DNA from: an uncultured Muribaculaceae bacterium
GTDB lineage: Bacteria > Bacteroidota > Bacteroidia > Bacteroidales > Muribaculaceae
Reading direction: 5' to 3'
Length of the DNA: 32,494 nt
Assembly: GCA_910584735.1 (NCBI GenBank)
Contig: CAJUBM010000015.1
Location: forward strand, 1-32,494
Shown: positions 23,256 to 31,697 of the stretch, in pieces
Position numbering within the stretch: the stretch's first letter is position 1
Layout of the letters: every line of letters begins with the position of its first letter
Translations under genes and position numbers: made by a program
Notes under the pieces: model-generated
What the model was told of the DNA's origin: nothing
Seen by the model: only the letters and a program-made list of their open reading frames with translations
Databases searched by the model: none

Positions 23256-24713
23256 ATGGTCTCTTTCCTTATCGCCTTGGGCGTACTTGTGGCGGGATAT
23301 TTTGTATATGGCTTGTTTGCGGAGCGCGTGTTCGGTATTGACGGCTCGCGGCCTACTCCGGCTATGACCAAGGCCGATGGTGTGGACTTCATGCCTCTTC
23401 CGACATGGAAGGTGTTTATGATCCAATTTTTGAACATCGCGGGTCTCGGGCCGATTTTCGGAGCCATAATGGGCATAATGTTCGGCCCGGCGGCGTTTCT
23501 ATGGATTGTGTTCGGCACCATATTCGGGGGCGCCGTGCATGATTTCCTGTCAGCTATGATTTCGCTCCGCTCCGGAGGAAAGTCTCTCCCGGAGATTGTC
23601 GGAGACGAACTGGGTATGACAGTGCGCCAGGTTATGCGTGTGTTCTCTATCCTTCTGCTGGTGCTTGTGGGAGCCGTGTTCGTCGTTACTCCCTCCAATC
23701 TGATAGCCTCTATGACGCCTGACAGTCTTGATGCCACGTTCTGGGCTATAGCGATTTTCATATATTACATTCTGGCAACGATGCTACCTGTCGACAAACT
23801 GATAGGTAACCTTTATCCGTTGTTCGGAGGGGCGTTGCTTTTTATGGCCGTGGCGTTGCTGTATGTGTTGCTGTTCGGAGATGTAACCATACCTGACGGA
23901 TTCCCGCAGGGGCTGTTCAACAGGCATCCGGCGGCAGAGAGCCAGCCTATATTTCCTATGATGTTCGTCTCCATAGCCTGCGGGGCGATCTCAGGGTTCC
24001 ATGCCACGCAGTCGCCGATGATGGCCCGCTGTCTGAAGAATGAGAAATTGGCGCGTCCGGTGTTTTACGGAGCTATGGTGGCAGAAGGTGTGGTGGCGCT
24101 CATATGGGCTGCGGCTGCGATTGCCTTTACGGGTGGATATGCCGAGCTTGCCGCCTACATGGCCGCTGACGGGCATAGCGCCGGAGCGCTTGTGCATGAC
24201 ATCTCAATAGGGTGGCTCGGGGCTGTTGGCGGTGTGCTGGCAATCATAGGAGTGGTTGCCGCCCCTATTACTACCGGCGATACCGCCCTGCGTTCGGCTC
24301 GTCTGATTGTGGCCGACATGACGGGATTTTCCCAACAGCGCATCTGGAAGCGGGCATTGCTGTGCCTTCCTATTTTTGGCGTTACTTTTGCCTTGATGCT
24401 TATTGATTTCAATGTGTTATGGCGTTATTTCGCATGGAGTAACCAGACACTTTCGGTATTTACGCTGTGGGCGGTGACTGTCTACCTTGCCCGCAGGGGT
24501 AAGTTCTATATGATTTCGCTTGTTCCGGCATTGTTCATGACGGTTGTATGCACGAGCTACCTCCTTATGGCGCCTGTGCCTGAGGGCTTCGGCCTTGATC
24601 TGACCGTGGCTATGTCGGTAGGAATGTCGGTGGCGGTGGTGTTTCTCTGTCTTTTCGCTCTGTTCTTGCGTAACCTCAGGGCGGGGAGGGTTCAAACCTC
24701 ATACGACTATTGA
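23256..24713 (+). CDS. cstA: carbon starvation CstA family transporter
   Basis: 485-aa inner-membrane protein with about 13 hydrophobic spans. CstA family members import peptides or pyruvate in other bacteria. The CstA core is clear: DFMPLPTWKVFMIQFLNIAG, GLGPIFGAIMG, FGTIFGGAVHDFLSAMIS and later SGFHATQSPMMARC. This is the short version usual in Bacteroidetes, against about 700 aa in E. coli. Substrate cannot be told from sequence. An 87-nt gap precedes it, with no convincing -33/-7 pair. Confidence 0.9.
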   Translation: MVSFLIALGVLVAGYFVYGLFAERVFGIDGSRPTPAMTKADGVDFMPLPTWKVFMIQFLNIAGLGPIFGAIMGIMFGPAAFLWIVFGTIFGGAVHDFLSAMISLRSGGKSLPEIVGDELGMTVRQVMRVFSILLLVLVGAVFVVTPSNLIASMTPDSLDATFWAIAIFIYYILATMLPVDKLIGNLYPLFGGALLFMAVALLYVLLFGDVTIPDGFPQGLFNRHPAAESQPIFPMMFVSIACGAISGFHATQSPMMARCLKNEKLARPVFYGAMVAEGVVALIWAAAAIAFTGGYAELAAYMAADGHSAGALVHDISIGWLGAVGGVLAIIGVVAAPITTGDTALRSARLIVADMTGFSQQRIWKRALLCLPIFGVTFALMLIDFNVLWRYFAWSNQTLSVFTLWAVTVYLARRGKFYMISLVPALFMTVVCTSYLLMAPVPEGFGLDLTVAMSVGMSVAVVFLCLFALFLRNLRAGRVQTSYDY

Positions 24714-24747
24714 ATGTTTATAGATAGAACGTACTTAGCTTACATAT

Positions 24748-25635
24748 ATGGATTTTCAGAAAGAAATCGGCTCGAGTCGTAAATATAACTTTCATACCCA
24801 CACACAGTTCTGTGACGGTAAAGCCACGATGGAGGATTTTGTCGCGGCGGCTGTGAAAGAGGGGATGACCCATCTGGGATTCTCGCCCCATTCTCCGCTC
24901 GCAATTGAGTCGCCATGCAATATGAGCCGCCGGAGTGTGCCGCTATATCTGGCGGAGGTAGAGCGCCTGCGACGCGAATATGGTAGCCGTTGCCGACTGT
25001 ATGCGGGAATGGAGATAGACTATCTTGACGATTCATGGGGTCCGCATATCACCTATTTCCGTGAACTCCCGCTTGATTTCCGTATCGGTTCCGTGCATTT
25101 TATCCCTACCAAGGATGGACGTATGTTCGTAGACGTCGATGGGCGTCCCGAGACGTTTGTCCGCAAACTTGAGCAATATTTCGAGAACGATTTGCGCTAT
25201 GTGGTATCCACGTTCTTCCGTCAGTCGCGCCGTATGATTCTGGCCGGCGGATTTGATGTACTCGGCCATCTTGACAAAATCGGACATAATGCGTCCGTGG
25301 TACGTCCCGGTATAGAGAAGGAGCATTGGTATCGCCGGCTGGCAGATGAACTTATCGACTTGGTGATTGAACGCGGTATCACCGTGGAAATCAATACGAA
25401 GGCATATTCCCCTACAGGCTCGTTGGATAATCCGGGACACCCGGCAGGACTTCCTGAGGGATGTGGACGCTTCTTCCCGTCACGCAGGCTCATATCGCGC
25501 CTAAAGGCAGCCGGGGTGCCGATGATAATCAATTCCGATGCCCATCTGCCGGAACTTCTTGACGCCTCGCGCCATGAGGCGTTCCGTCTGCTGGCAACGC
25601 TTCCTGACCGTCTTGGAAATTCCCTCCCTGAATAG
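24748..25635 (+). CDS. hisK: PHP-family histidinol phosphatase
   Basis: 295-aa PHP-domain phosphatase; the HisK type removes phosphate from L-histidinol phosphate in histidine synthesis. Metal ligands visible: H16 and H18 in YNFHTHTQFCDG, D23 in the same segment, H48 in SPHSP, then GMEIDYLDD, the DVLGHLDKIG histidine and the C-terminal NSDAH. It starts 34 nt after cstA, so the two may be co-transcribed. No other his gene is nearby, so the substrate rests on family similarity. Confidence 0.83.
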   Translation: MDFQKEIGSSRKYNFHTHTQFCDGKATMEDFVAAAVKEGMTHLGFSPHSPLAIESPCNMSRRSVPLYLAEVERLRREYGSRCRLYAGMEIDYLDDSWGPHITYFRELPLDFRIGSVHFIPTKDGRMFVDVDGRPETFVRKLEQYFENDLRYVVSTFFRQSRRMILAGGFDVLGHLDKIGHNASVVRPGIEKEHWYRRLADELIDLVIERGITVEINTKAYSPTGSLDNPGHPAGLPEGCGRFFPSRRLISRLKAAGVPMIINSDAHLPELLDASRHEAFRLLATLPDRLGNSLPE

Positions 25636-25760
25636 TATGGAGCTACATGACGAGGGATTTTGCCGGAAATAATGTTGGCCGGTGAACCATTTGCCGACAT
25701 GAGGCGTTTTACTATCAGAAATGGGTGAAAGCCGGTTTCCACGTTTGCAATTGTTTCTTT

Positions 25761-26963
25761 ATGAAAGGGAATTTTGGAATTTTAATGGTGATAGCAGCTT
25801 TCTATCCCCTTGGCCTGATGGCCGGGGGGATATGCTGTATTAATGATATAGACTCCGCTATCGACCGGTTGGCGGGGGCGGATGATTTCAACGCCGAGGC
25901 TGAATATAGTGTCTCTCTGCCTCAGGGGGATGACGATGTGGTCTATTCAGTGGCGCTTCATTCGGATGCATTGCCGGGCGACACATTGTGTGAGGCCGCT
26001 TATCTGGCAGACTGGCAGCTGATATCTCCCCGTAAGGATTCTGCCGGATTTTCGGCTTATCTGCCGGGCCACCATTATCGCTATGGCGACCATCGTCTGC
26101 AGGAGTATCATTATGCGTGGGATTCCATTCCGTTTATCGTAGGGCGCGGGGGAGTGCAACGTAACGGCCGTTTTGCCGAACTTATGCCTCAGATGCTGGC
26201 CCGCCAGATAAGGGGGATGGAAGCAGATTCCACGTTTGCTGTGCGCTATGTGCCTGATACAGTGGTGTCAGGTTCGCATGTGGCGGCAGTCGAAGCGGTG
26301 CAGCGGGTGCGTGGATATGACGGCCGGTACTTCTCGTTGTTCCTTGACAGGGAGAGCGGTATGCCCTTGCGTTTGTTCAATGAGTATAATCCCGGCCAGA
26401 TTTCCGAGCAGTCAGTGACTGTAGTCTACACATATCCCGATGATATGGATAAAAATCGCCCACGGTCGGAGGAGGAATTGGTCGCCCTCTATCCCGAGGT
26501 TTTTGAGAAATACCGCGAAAGCAACTACCGGGTGGAAAATCTGCGCGGGCTTCCCATGCCGGCTTTCTCCCTACCCACGACTACCGGTGAACGCTATACC
26601 CGTCATAAGGGAGACAGATTCCTATCGCCCACCGTAGTGGCGTTGCTGGATCCCTCGGTCTCTACTGCGAAAGAAACTGTAGAGGCATTGCGCCGGGCTG
26701 TTGACTCTCTGCCGGGTGAGGCGGGGCTGGTTATGGTGTTTTCGGGTAGTAATTCCGACATGATAGAGGAGATTGCCGGCGCGCTGCGTCCGGGAGAGGC
26801 GATATTGATGTCGGGACGGTCGCTTGCCCGCGACTGCGGTGTGTCGGAGTATCCTGTCGTTATTGTGGCCTCGCGTGACGGAATTGTGAAGGATGTTATA
26901 TTGGGATTCAACCGAAACCTGGGTGAAAGCGTTATACAGGCAGTGTCGCTCGCTTGCGAATGA
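25761..26963 (+). CDS. exported protein with thioredoxin-like C-terminal domain lacking CXXC
   Basis: 400 aa. Residues 1 to about 22 form a signal peptide. About 30-255 is a beta-rich region resembling LolA-like or outer-membrane lipoprotein-sorting folds (DGRYFSLFLDRESGMPLRLFNEY, SEQSVTVVYTYP). About 270-400 reads like a TlpA/AhpC thioredoxin fold: MPAFSLPTTTGERYTRHKGD, then VVALLDPSVST where an active protein has the W-CXXC motif, and YPVVIVASRDGIVKDVILGF where the cis-proline sits. Hence a redox-inactive fold. The ATG at 25761 is preferred over a GTG 36 nt upstream. The neighbouring gene is a thiol peroxidase, but they are 71 nt apart and joint function is only a guess. Confidence 0.68.
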   Translation: MKGNFGILMVIAAFYPLGLMAGGICCINDIDSAIDRLAGADDFNAEAEYSVSLPQGDDDVVYSVALHSDALPGDTLCEAAYLADWQLISPRKDSAGFSAYLPGHHYRYGDHRLQEYHYAWDSIPFIVGRGGVQRNGRFAELMPQMLARQIRGMEADSTFAVRYVPDTVVSGSHVAAVEAVQRVRGYDGRYFSLFLDRESGMPLRLFNEYNPGQISEQSVTVVYTYPDDMDKNRPRSEEELVALYPEVFEKYRESNYRVENLRGLPMPAFSLPTTTGERYTRHKGDRFLSPTVVALLDPSVSTAKETVEALRRAVDSLPGEAGLVMVFSGSNSDMIEEIAGALRPGEAILMSGRSLARDCGVSEYPVVIVASRDGIVKDVILGFNRNLGESVIQAVSLACE

Positions 26964-27034
26964 TAATGATATTCTACGTATCTGTGATATGTATTCGTTT
27001 TTTGATTTCTTCATAACTAAACATACAATTATTG

Positions 27035-27541
27035 ATGGAAACTGTTTATTTCAAAGGTATACCCTGCCATACGGGTGGGACATTGCCCAAAGTTGGGGAG
27101 AAAGCCCCGTGTTTTACATTGGTTACACCTGAACTTAAGGATATAAGCGATGAGGATTTGCGCGGCAAGAGGGTTGTACTGAATGTATTTCCCAGTCTTG
27201 ACACGCCGGTGTGTGCCGCAAGTGTGCGCAGGTTCAACCAGGAGGCTGCCTCGCTTGATAATACGGTGGTACTCTGTGTGTCGGAAGACCTTCCGTTTGC
27301 TGCCGGGCGTTTCTGTGAGGCTGAGGGGATAAAGAATGTTACCCCGGCGTCTGCTTTCCGTTCGCCGATGTTTGCTGAAAACTATGGCCTTCAGATGGTT
27401 GACGGCCCGTTGGCCGGACTGCTTGCCAGAGCCGTGATTGTTATAAACGGCGACCGCGAGGTGGAATATGTGGATCTTGTCGAGGAGATCACCAATGAGC
27501 CTAAATATGATGAGGCTCTTGAGATTCTACGCAAGAAATAA
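27035..27541 (+). CDS. tpx: thiol peroxidase
   Basis: Atypical 2-Cys peroxiredoxin that reduces peroxides with thioredoxin. 168 aa, with the peroxidatic cysteine C60 in SLDTPVCAASVRRFN and the resolving cysteine C94 in AGRFCEAEGI, the same 34-residue spacing as in E. coli Tpx. The FPSLDTPVC motif separates it from Bcp. The ATG at 27035 is preferred to a TTG three bases before. In an anaerobe it protects against peroxide, which fits with the cytochrome bd oxidase in the same window. Confidence 0.95.
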   Translation: METVYFKGIPCHTGGTLPKVGEKAPCFTLVTPELKDISDEDLRGKRVVLNVFPSLDTPVCAASVRRFNQEAASLDNTVVLCVSEDLPFAAGRFCEAEGIKNVTPASAFRSPMFAENYGLQMVDGPLAGLLARAVIVINGDREVEYVDLVEEITNEPKYDEALEILRKK

Positions 27542-27589
27542 TTCCTTGTTTCGAGGAACCCTGCATAGGACATTGTAAGGACTTGTAAC

Positions 27590-27635
27590 CCGGGGGTGCA
27601 TAATGAAGTTTTTAATCTTTATTATGCGCCCCCGG
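27590..27635. terminator. hairpin between tpx and ung
   Basis: A 19-nt arm (27590-27608) pairs with 27617-27635 with two mismatches around a TTTTTAAT loop. It has no T-run on the plus strand. It probably terminates tpx. Just before it, 27566-27588 carries units like those of the 9-nt repeat hairpin (TAGGACATTG, TAAGGACTTG). Confidence 0.65.
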
Positions 27636-27668
27636 ATTGCGTCCTTGCTTAGGAAATTCGTATCTTTG
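27636..27668 (+). promoter_or_regulatory. promoter of ung
   Basis: ATTG at 27636-27639, 21 nt, then TATCTTTG at 27661-27668, an exact -7 match. The start would be near 27675 with a leader of about 14 nt to the ung ATG. Confidence 0.72.
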
Positions 27669-27688
27669 CGGGAAATACTCTCTATCTT

Positions 27689-28351
27689 ATGGACGTAAGA
27701 ATTGACCCCTCATGGAAGGCGCAGCTTGCACCTCAGTTCGAGGCTCCTTATTTCAAGGGCCTTGCGGACTTTACGCGTTATGCATACAGCCATTCCATAG
27801 TATATCCTCCTGCCGGCAAGATTTTCGCGGCTTTCGACTCATGCCCTTTCGATAATGTGAAAGTGGTAATCCTCGGGCAGGATCCATATCACGGTGCCGG
27901 GCAGGCAAACGGGCTGTGTTTCTCGGTAAATCCCGGTGTACCCGTGCCTCCGTCGTTGCAGAATATCTTCAAGGAGATACATGATGATACCGGGGCTCCG
28001 ATTCCCGCAGACGGCGACCTTACGCGTTGGGCGCGGCAGGGGGTGTTGCTGCTGAACAATACCCTTACCGTGGAGGCTCACAAGGCAGGTTCGCATCAGG
28101 GGGTGGGATGGGAGACTTTCACGGATGCTGCCGTGAAGGCCCTCTCCGACAAGCGCGACAATCTTGTGTTCCTGCTATGGGGCAGCCCTGCAATTAAAAA
28201 GGGGCAGATAATCGACCGTGGGCGCCATCTGGTGCTTACTTCGCCTCATCCGTCCCCTCTGTCGGCTTATAGGGGGTTCTTTGGCAACAGGCATTTCTCA
28301 AAGGCCAATGAGTATCTTGTAGCACATGGAAAGAAGCCTATAGAGTGGTAA
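27689..28351 (+). CDS. ung: uracil-DNA glycosylase
   Basis: Removes uracil from DNA. 220 aa, family 1 UDG: the water-activating motif GQDPYH is at 63-68 (D65), NGLCFSV follows at the uracil pocket, LLLNNTLTVE in the middle, LLWGSPA, and the DNA-intercalation loop HPSPLSAYRGFFG near 188. Full length. Its TAA stop shares one base with an ATG of the next reading frame. Confidence 0.97.
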   Translation: MDVRIDPSWKAQLAPQFEAPYFKGLADFTRYAYSHSIVYPPAGKIFAAFDSCPFDNVKVVILGQDPYHGAGQANGLCFSVNPGVPVPPSLQNIFKEIHDDTGAPIPADGDLTRWARQGVLLLNNTLTVEAHKAGSHQGVGWETFTDAAVKALSDKRDNLVFLLWGSPAIKKGQIIDRGRHLVLTSPHPSPLSAYRGFFGNRHFSKANEYLVAHGKKPIEW

Positions 28352-28383
28352 TGCGTTGTGCCGATGTAAATATTCCGAGCCCT

Positions 28384-29631
28384 ATGAGGCATGCCAGGCT
28401 TTTAATGGCGTTCTTATGCCTTATGTGTGGTGTTCTTATGCCGTTGGCGGCGGAAAATACGAGTACCGATATATTTGATCCATCTTTCCGTACCCTGACG
28501 GTAGGGATTGAGGGTGACCGCCTGGCTCCGCCGGTTCTGACTCTCGGGGGAAGCGAACGGCTGGTTATAGGGTTCGACCAGCTTTCCGATGAGCGTCAGT
28601 ATCTTCGTTACACTATAGTGCATTGCGATGCGCAATGGCAGCCTTCGGGTCTGGTGGACGCAGAAGTGTTCGATGGGTTCAATTACGCGGAGGTGGAGGA
28701 TTATGCTTTTTCCCGGGGAACCGTCACGCATTACGTGCATTATACAATAGTGCTGCCTAATAAGGAATTCCGGTTCCGCCTGTCGGGAAATTATCTTTTG
28801 AAGGTATATCCCGAAGATGAGCCGGACCGGACGCTTCTACAGGTGAGATTTATGGTGAGCGAGAACGCCGTAGGTGTGGGCGGAAATGCGATGTCTCGTA
28901 CAGATATAGACTATAACGACCGTCACCAGCAGTTGGAACTCTATGTTGACACGCGTAATTATAATGTGCGCGATCCGTTCAACGACCTTAAAGTCGTGGT
29001 AATGCAGAACTATCGGCCTGATACGGAGCGTGTGGTTGTTCATCCGCGCCGCATACAGGGGGGACGGCTGGTTTACGAGCATATGCCGGAGCTTATTTTC
29101 ACGGCAGGGAACGAATACAGACGCATGGAGACCGTCACATCGCAATATCCCGGTATGGGGGTGGACTATATAGATTTCCAGGCGCCTTACTATCACCATT
29201 ATCTGAACCCTGACAAACCACGCGCGGAAAGGGACTATAGCTATGACAGTACGCAGCACGGAAGATTCTTCGTCCGTGAGTACAACTCTGATGATTCAGA
29301 TACGGAGGCCGACTACACCGTAGTCCATTTCACTCTTGACTGTCCGCAGATTCAGGGAGGCGCGGTGTATCTCGAGGGAGATTTTACTCATCGGCTTTAT
29401 GATGACCGGTCGGCCATGCGTTACGAACCATCTTCCGGGTGTTATGAGAAGGTGATGCTCCTTAAGCAGGGGGCATATAACTACCAATATGTCACCTCTT
29501 CAAAGGAGAATCTCATAGAAGGGGATAAGTATGAGACCGTCAATGAGTATCCCATCGCGGTCTATTACCGGGCACCCGGCGAACGTTATGACCGGCTGAT
29601 CGGATATTCTGTGGTGTTCTCAGGGCGTTGA
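28384..29631 (+). CDS. type IX secretion system plug-domain protein (DUF5103)
   Basis: 415 aa from the ATG at 28384, which gives a clean signal peptide (MRHARLLMAFLCLMCGVLM, cleavage near AAE). The frame is open back to ATG 28351, which overlaps ung. The DUF5103 N-terminal domain is recognised from FRTLTVGIEGDRLAPPVLTL, YTIVHCDAQWQPSGL and YVHYTIVLPNKEFRFRLSGNY; the C-terminal part has an Ig/CBM48-like strand pattern (GGAVYLEGDFTHRLYDD). Members cap the periplasmic side of the SprA T9SS translocon. This fits with a T9SS-type C-terminal domain on the secreted protein at 18150. The neighbours are not T9SS genes. Confidence 0.8.
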   Translation: MRHARLLMAFLCLMCGVLMPLAAENTSTDIFDPSFRTLTVGIEGDRLAPPVLTLGGSERLVIGFDQLSDERQYLRYTIVHCDAQWQPSGLVDAEVFDGFNYAEVEDYAFSRGTVTHYVHYTIVLPNKEFRFRLSGNYLLKVYPEDEPDRTLLQVRFMVSENAVGVGGNAMSRTDIDYNDRHQQLELYVDTRNYNVRDPFNDLKVVVMQNYRPDTERVVVHPRRIQGGRLVYEHMPELIFTAGNEYRRMETVTSQYPGMGVDYIDFQAPYYHHYLNPDKPRAERDYSYDSTQHGRFFVREYNSDDSDTEADYTVVHFTLDCPQIQGGAVYLEGDFTHRLYDDRSAMRYEPSSGCYEKVMLLKQGAYNYQYVTSSKENLIEGDKYETVNEYPIAVYYRAPGERYDRLIGYSVVFSGR

Positions 29632-29713
29632 CTATTGTAAATTATCTGACTATTATGAGCTTGACTTGCGGAGTGCTTGCTAAAAATATCTGTTTTAAAG
29701 AAAAATAACAACA

Positions 29714-30787
29714 ATGATTGAAAAGAGGGAGGACGACCATATCCTTGCAGAGGCGTGTTGTATCATAGAGGCTTCCAGAGAAAATGCATACCGTCAGATT
29801 AATTATGAACTTGTTTTTCGTAACTGGCGTCTTGGAAAGCTCATTGCAGAGAATGAGCTGGAATCCCGACCAAGGGCCCAATACGGACTTAAAACCATCA
29901 AGACCCTCAGCACGAAACTGACAGGGATATACGGGAAAGGGTTTTCTAGAAGAGACTTATATAACTATCTTAGCTTCTATAAGTCAAAATCATCGTTATT
30001 CATGCCTGAGAATCAAAATGGTACAATTGTGTACTCACTGAGTGCACAATCTCAGGGGCTGTTATCATGGACACATTATCGGACCTTGCTCCAAGAGATG
30101 AATATAGATGCGCGTGACTGGTATGAACGAGAAGCAAGAACGCAGACCTGGAGTGTCAGAGCACTTCAACGTAATATAAGTTCACAATATTATCATCGAT
30201 TGCTGGCATCCCAGCGAAAGGATTTGGTAGAGAAAGAAATGCTGCAACAAGTTTCGCGATTCCAAAAACCGGATCCGACTGAATTTATAAAAAATCCGGT
30301 TATCGGCGAGTTTCTTGGATTTGCTGCCGACACATCGTTTCTTGAGTCGGAACTTGAGCAGGCAATTATAACCAATCTGGAAAGATTTATCCTTGAGATG
30401 GGTAAAGGGTTCGCTTTTGTTGCCCGTCAGCAACATATTCATACCGAGAAGGAAGATTATTACATAGATCTCGTATTTTACAACTATATTTTGAAGTCTT
30501 TTGTGCTTATTGACCTTAAGACTTCTAAAATATCACATCAAGATGTGGGACAGATGGATATGTATGTGCGGATGTATGACGAGTTAAAACGTAGTGAAGG
30601 AGATAATCCTACGATTGGAATTGTGCTTTGTGAGGATACTGATGAAGATATAGCTCGATACTCGGTGTTGCATGACAATGACAATCTGTTCGCATCTAAA
30701 TATATGCTCTATATGCCAACTTCGGAACAATTGCGTAATGAGATTGAGCGTCAAAAGGAAATATTCTTTTTGAAGCAGCATCATTAA
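29714..30787 (+). CDS. DUF1016/YhcG-family PD-(D/E)XK nuclease
   Basis: 357 aa. The N-terminal about 1-165 is the DUF1016 helical domain (YELVFRNWRLGKLIAENELE, FSRRDLYNYLSFY, LSWTHYRTLLQ). The C-terminal about 180-340 is a PD-(D/E)XK nuclease fold with D252 in YYIDLVFYN, D267-x-K269 in LIDLKT, and Q280 in DVGQMDMY. Catalytic residues look intact. The gene is visibly more AT-rich than its neighbours and uses AT-ending codons, which suggests acquisition by transfer. Such proteins are associated with mobile DNA and defence islands, but here there is no partner gene. No clear promoter was identified. Confidence 0.88.
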   Translation: MIEKREDDHILAEACCIIEASRENAYRQINYELVFRNWRLGKLIAENELESRPRAQYGLKTIKTLSTKLTGIYGKGFSRRDLYNYLSFYKSKSSLFMPENQNGTIVYSLSAQSQGLLSWTHYRTLLQEMNIDARDWYEREARTQTWSVRALQRNISSQYYHRLLASQRKDLVEKEMLQQVSRFQKPDPTEFIKNPVIGEFLGFAADTSFLESELEQAIITNLERFILEMGKGFAFVARQQHIHTEKEDYYIDLVFYNYILKSFVLIDLKTSKISHQDVGQMDMYVRMYDELKRSEGDNPTIGIVLCEDTDEDIARYSVLHDNDNLFASKYMLYMPTSEQLRNEIERQKEIFFLKQHH

Positions 30788-30852
30788 TGCTAAGATTAAT
30801 AGCTCTTAAAATAGAGAATAACAGTTTTTATATGCAAAGTAGATTCTAAGAT

Positions 30853-31458
30853 ATGTTCCAGATTCAGAATACGCTTGTCACGCTTGACATTGTAGAACGC
30901 TTTTTTTGCTGTGACCTCGAACGCTGCCTGGGGGCATGCTGTATCGAAGGGGATGCCGGCGCTCCTGTCACGCCGCAGGAGGCGGAAAAGATAAAGGGGA
31001 TATTGCCGCAGATAGAGGAGTTTATGCTTCCCCGCGCTGTAGAGGAGGTGCGTACCGAGGGGGTGGCATACACCGACCCGGAAGGAGACCTGGTTACAAC
31101 GTTGCTGGATGGCCGCAACTGTGCATTTACATGTTATGGAAAGGGTGGGGTATGCCTGTGCGCCATAGAGAAGGCCAGGCGGGAGGGACGCATTGACGGG
31201 TTTTTGAAGCCGTCTTCGTGTGCGCTCTATCCGATAAGGGTTAAGGAATATCCCACATTTACTGCGTTGAACTACCATCGGTGGAAAATTTGCCGTCCCG
31301 CCGAGGAGTTGGGCCGTAAGAAGGGGATACGGCTTTACCAGTTCCTACGCGAACCACTCATCGCGAGATTCGGTGAAGAGTGGTATGACGAGCTTTGTGC
31401 GGCATGCGAGCTTTATCTGAAAGAATATCCCGATGGAATTGACGGCGCTATGCATTAG
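30853..31458 (+). CDS. DUF3109 cysteine-cluster protein
   Basis: 201 aa. The family is clear from the cysteines: RFFCCDLERCLGACC at 17-30, CAFTCYGKGGVCLC near 90-103, SSCALYP, KICRPAEE and CAACELY near the end. They resemble the YkgJ/DUF3109 metal-binding proteins, probably binding an Fe-S cluster or zinc. Function unknown. The 5' spacer from the nuclease gene is 65 nt and AT-rich; the GC content returns to the genome norm in this gene, so the transferred piece ends before it. Confidence 0.88.
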   Translation: MFQIQNTLVTLDIVERFFCCDLERCLGACCIEGDAGAPVTPQEAEKIKGILPQIEEFMLPRAVEEVRTEGVAYTDPEGDLVTTLLDGRNCAFTCYGKGGVCLCAIEKARREGRIDGFLKPSSCALYPIRVKEYPTFTALNYHRWKICRPAEELGRKKGIRLYQFLREPLIARFGEEWYDELCAACELYLKEYPDGIDGAMH

Positions 31459-31697
31459 ATTCGTGGTAGTTTTATAGAACGTCATCTCTATAGAACGTCA
31501 CCCCCATTTTGGAATACCTTCGGGGGGATAGCTGTCGAAATAAAGGATACACCCGGATATCTCTGGAACTCACTAAAAGTGAAGTCCGGGCGAACCAATG
31601 GTGTTACGAAGCTGTTTCACTTCTAAAAGGATTTTCTTCCTCCGTGGAATATTTCACGGAATGAAGAGTTACCGAATTAGAAATGAAAGGAGCTATT
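31459..31697 (+). other. structured intergenic leader before the PepSY-like gene
   Basis: No gene in 239 nt. It has the 12-mer tatagaacgtca twice (31473-31484, 31489-31500), 16 nt apart. Next come a CCCCC/GGGGG pairing (31501-31527), and a nested stem CCCGGA/TCCGGG (31552-31557 with 31585-31590) with inner TCACT/AGTGA. TTCACT at 31616-31621 can pair instead with AGTGAA at 31578-31583, so two exclusive folds exist. Last is a hairpin TCCGTG/CACGGA (31641-31660). A cis-regulatory RNA is possible; no named family was recognised. Confidence 0.4.
31685..31691 (+). promoter_or_regulatory. Shine-Dalgarno sequence deciding the start of the PepSY-like gene
   Basis: GAAAGGAG lies about 6 nt before the ATG at 31698, a clear Shine-Dalgarno motif, unusual in this phylum. 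An in-frame ATG at 31683 overlaps the motif itself, so 31698 is preferred. Confidence 0.6.
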
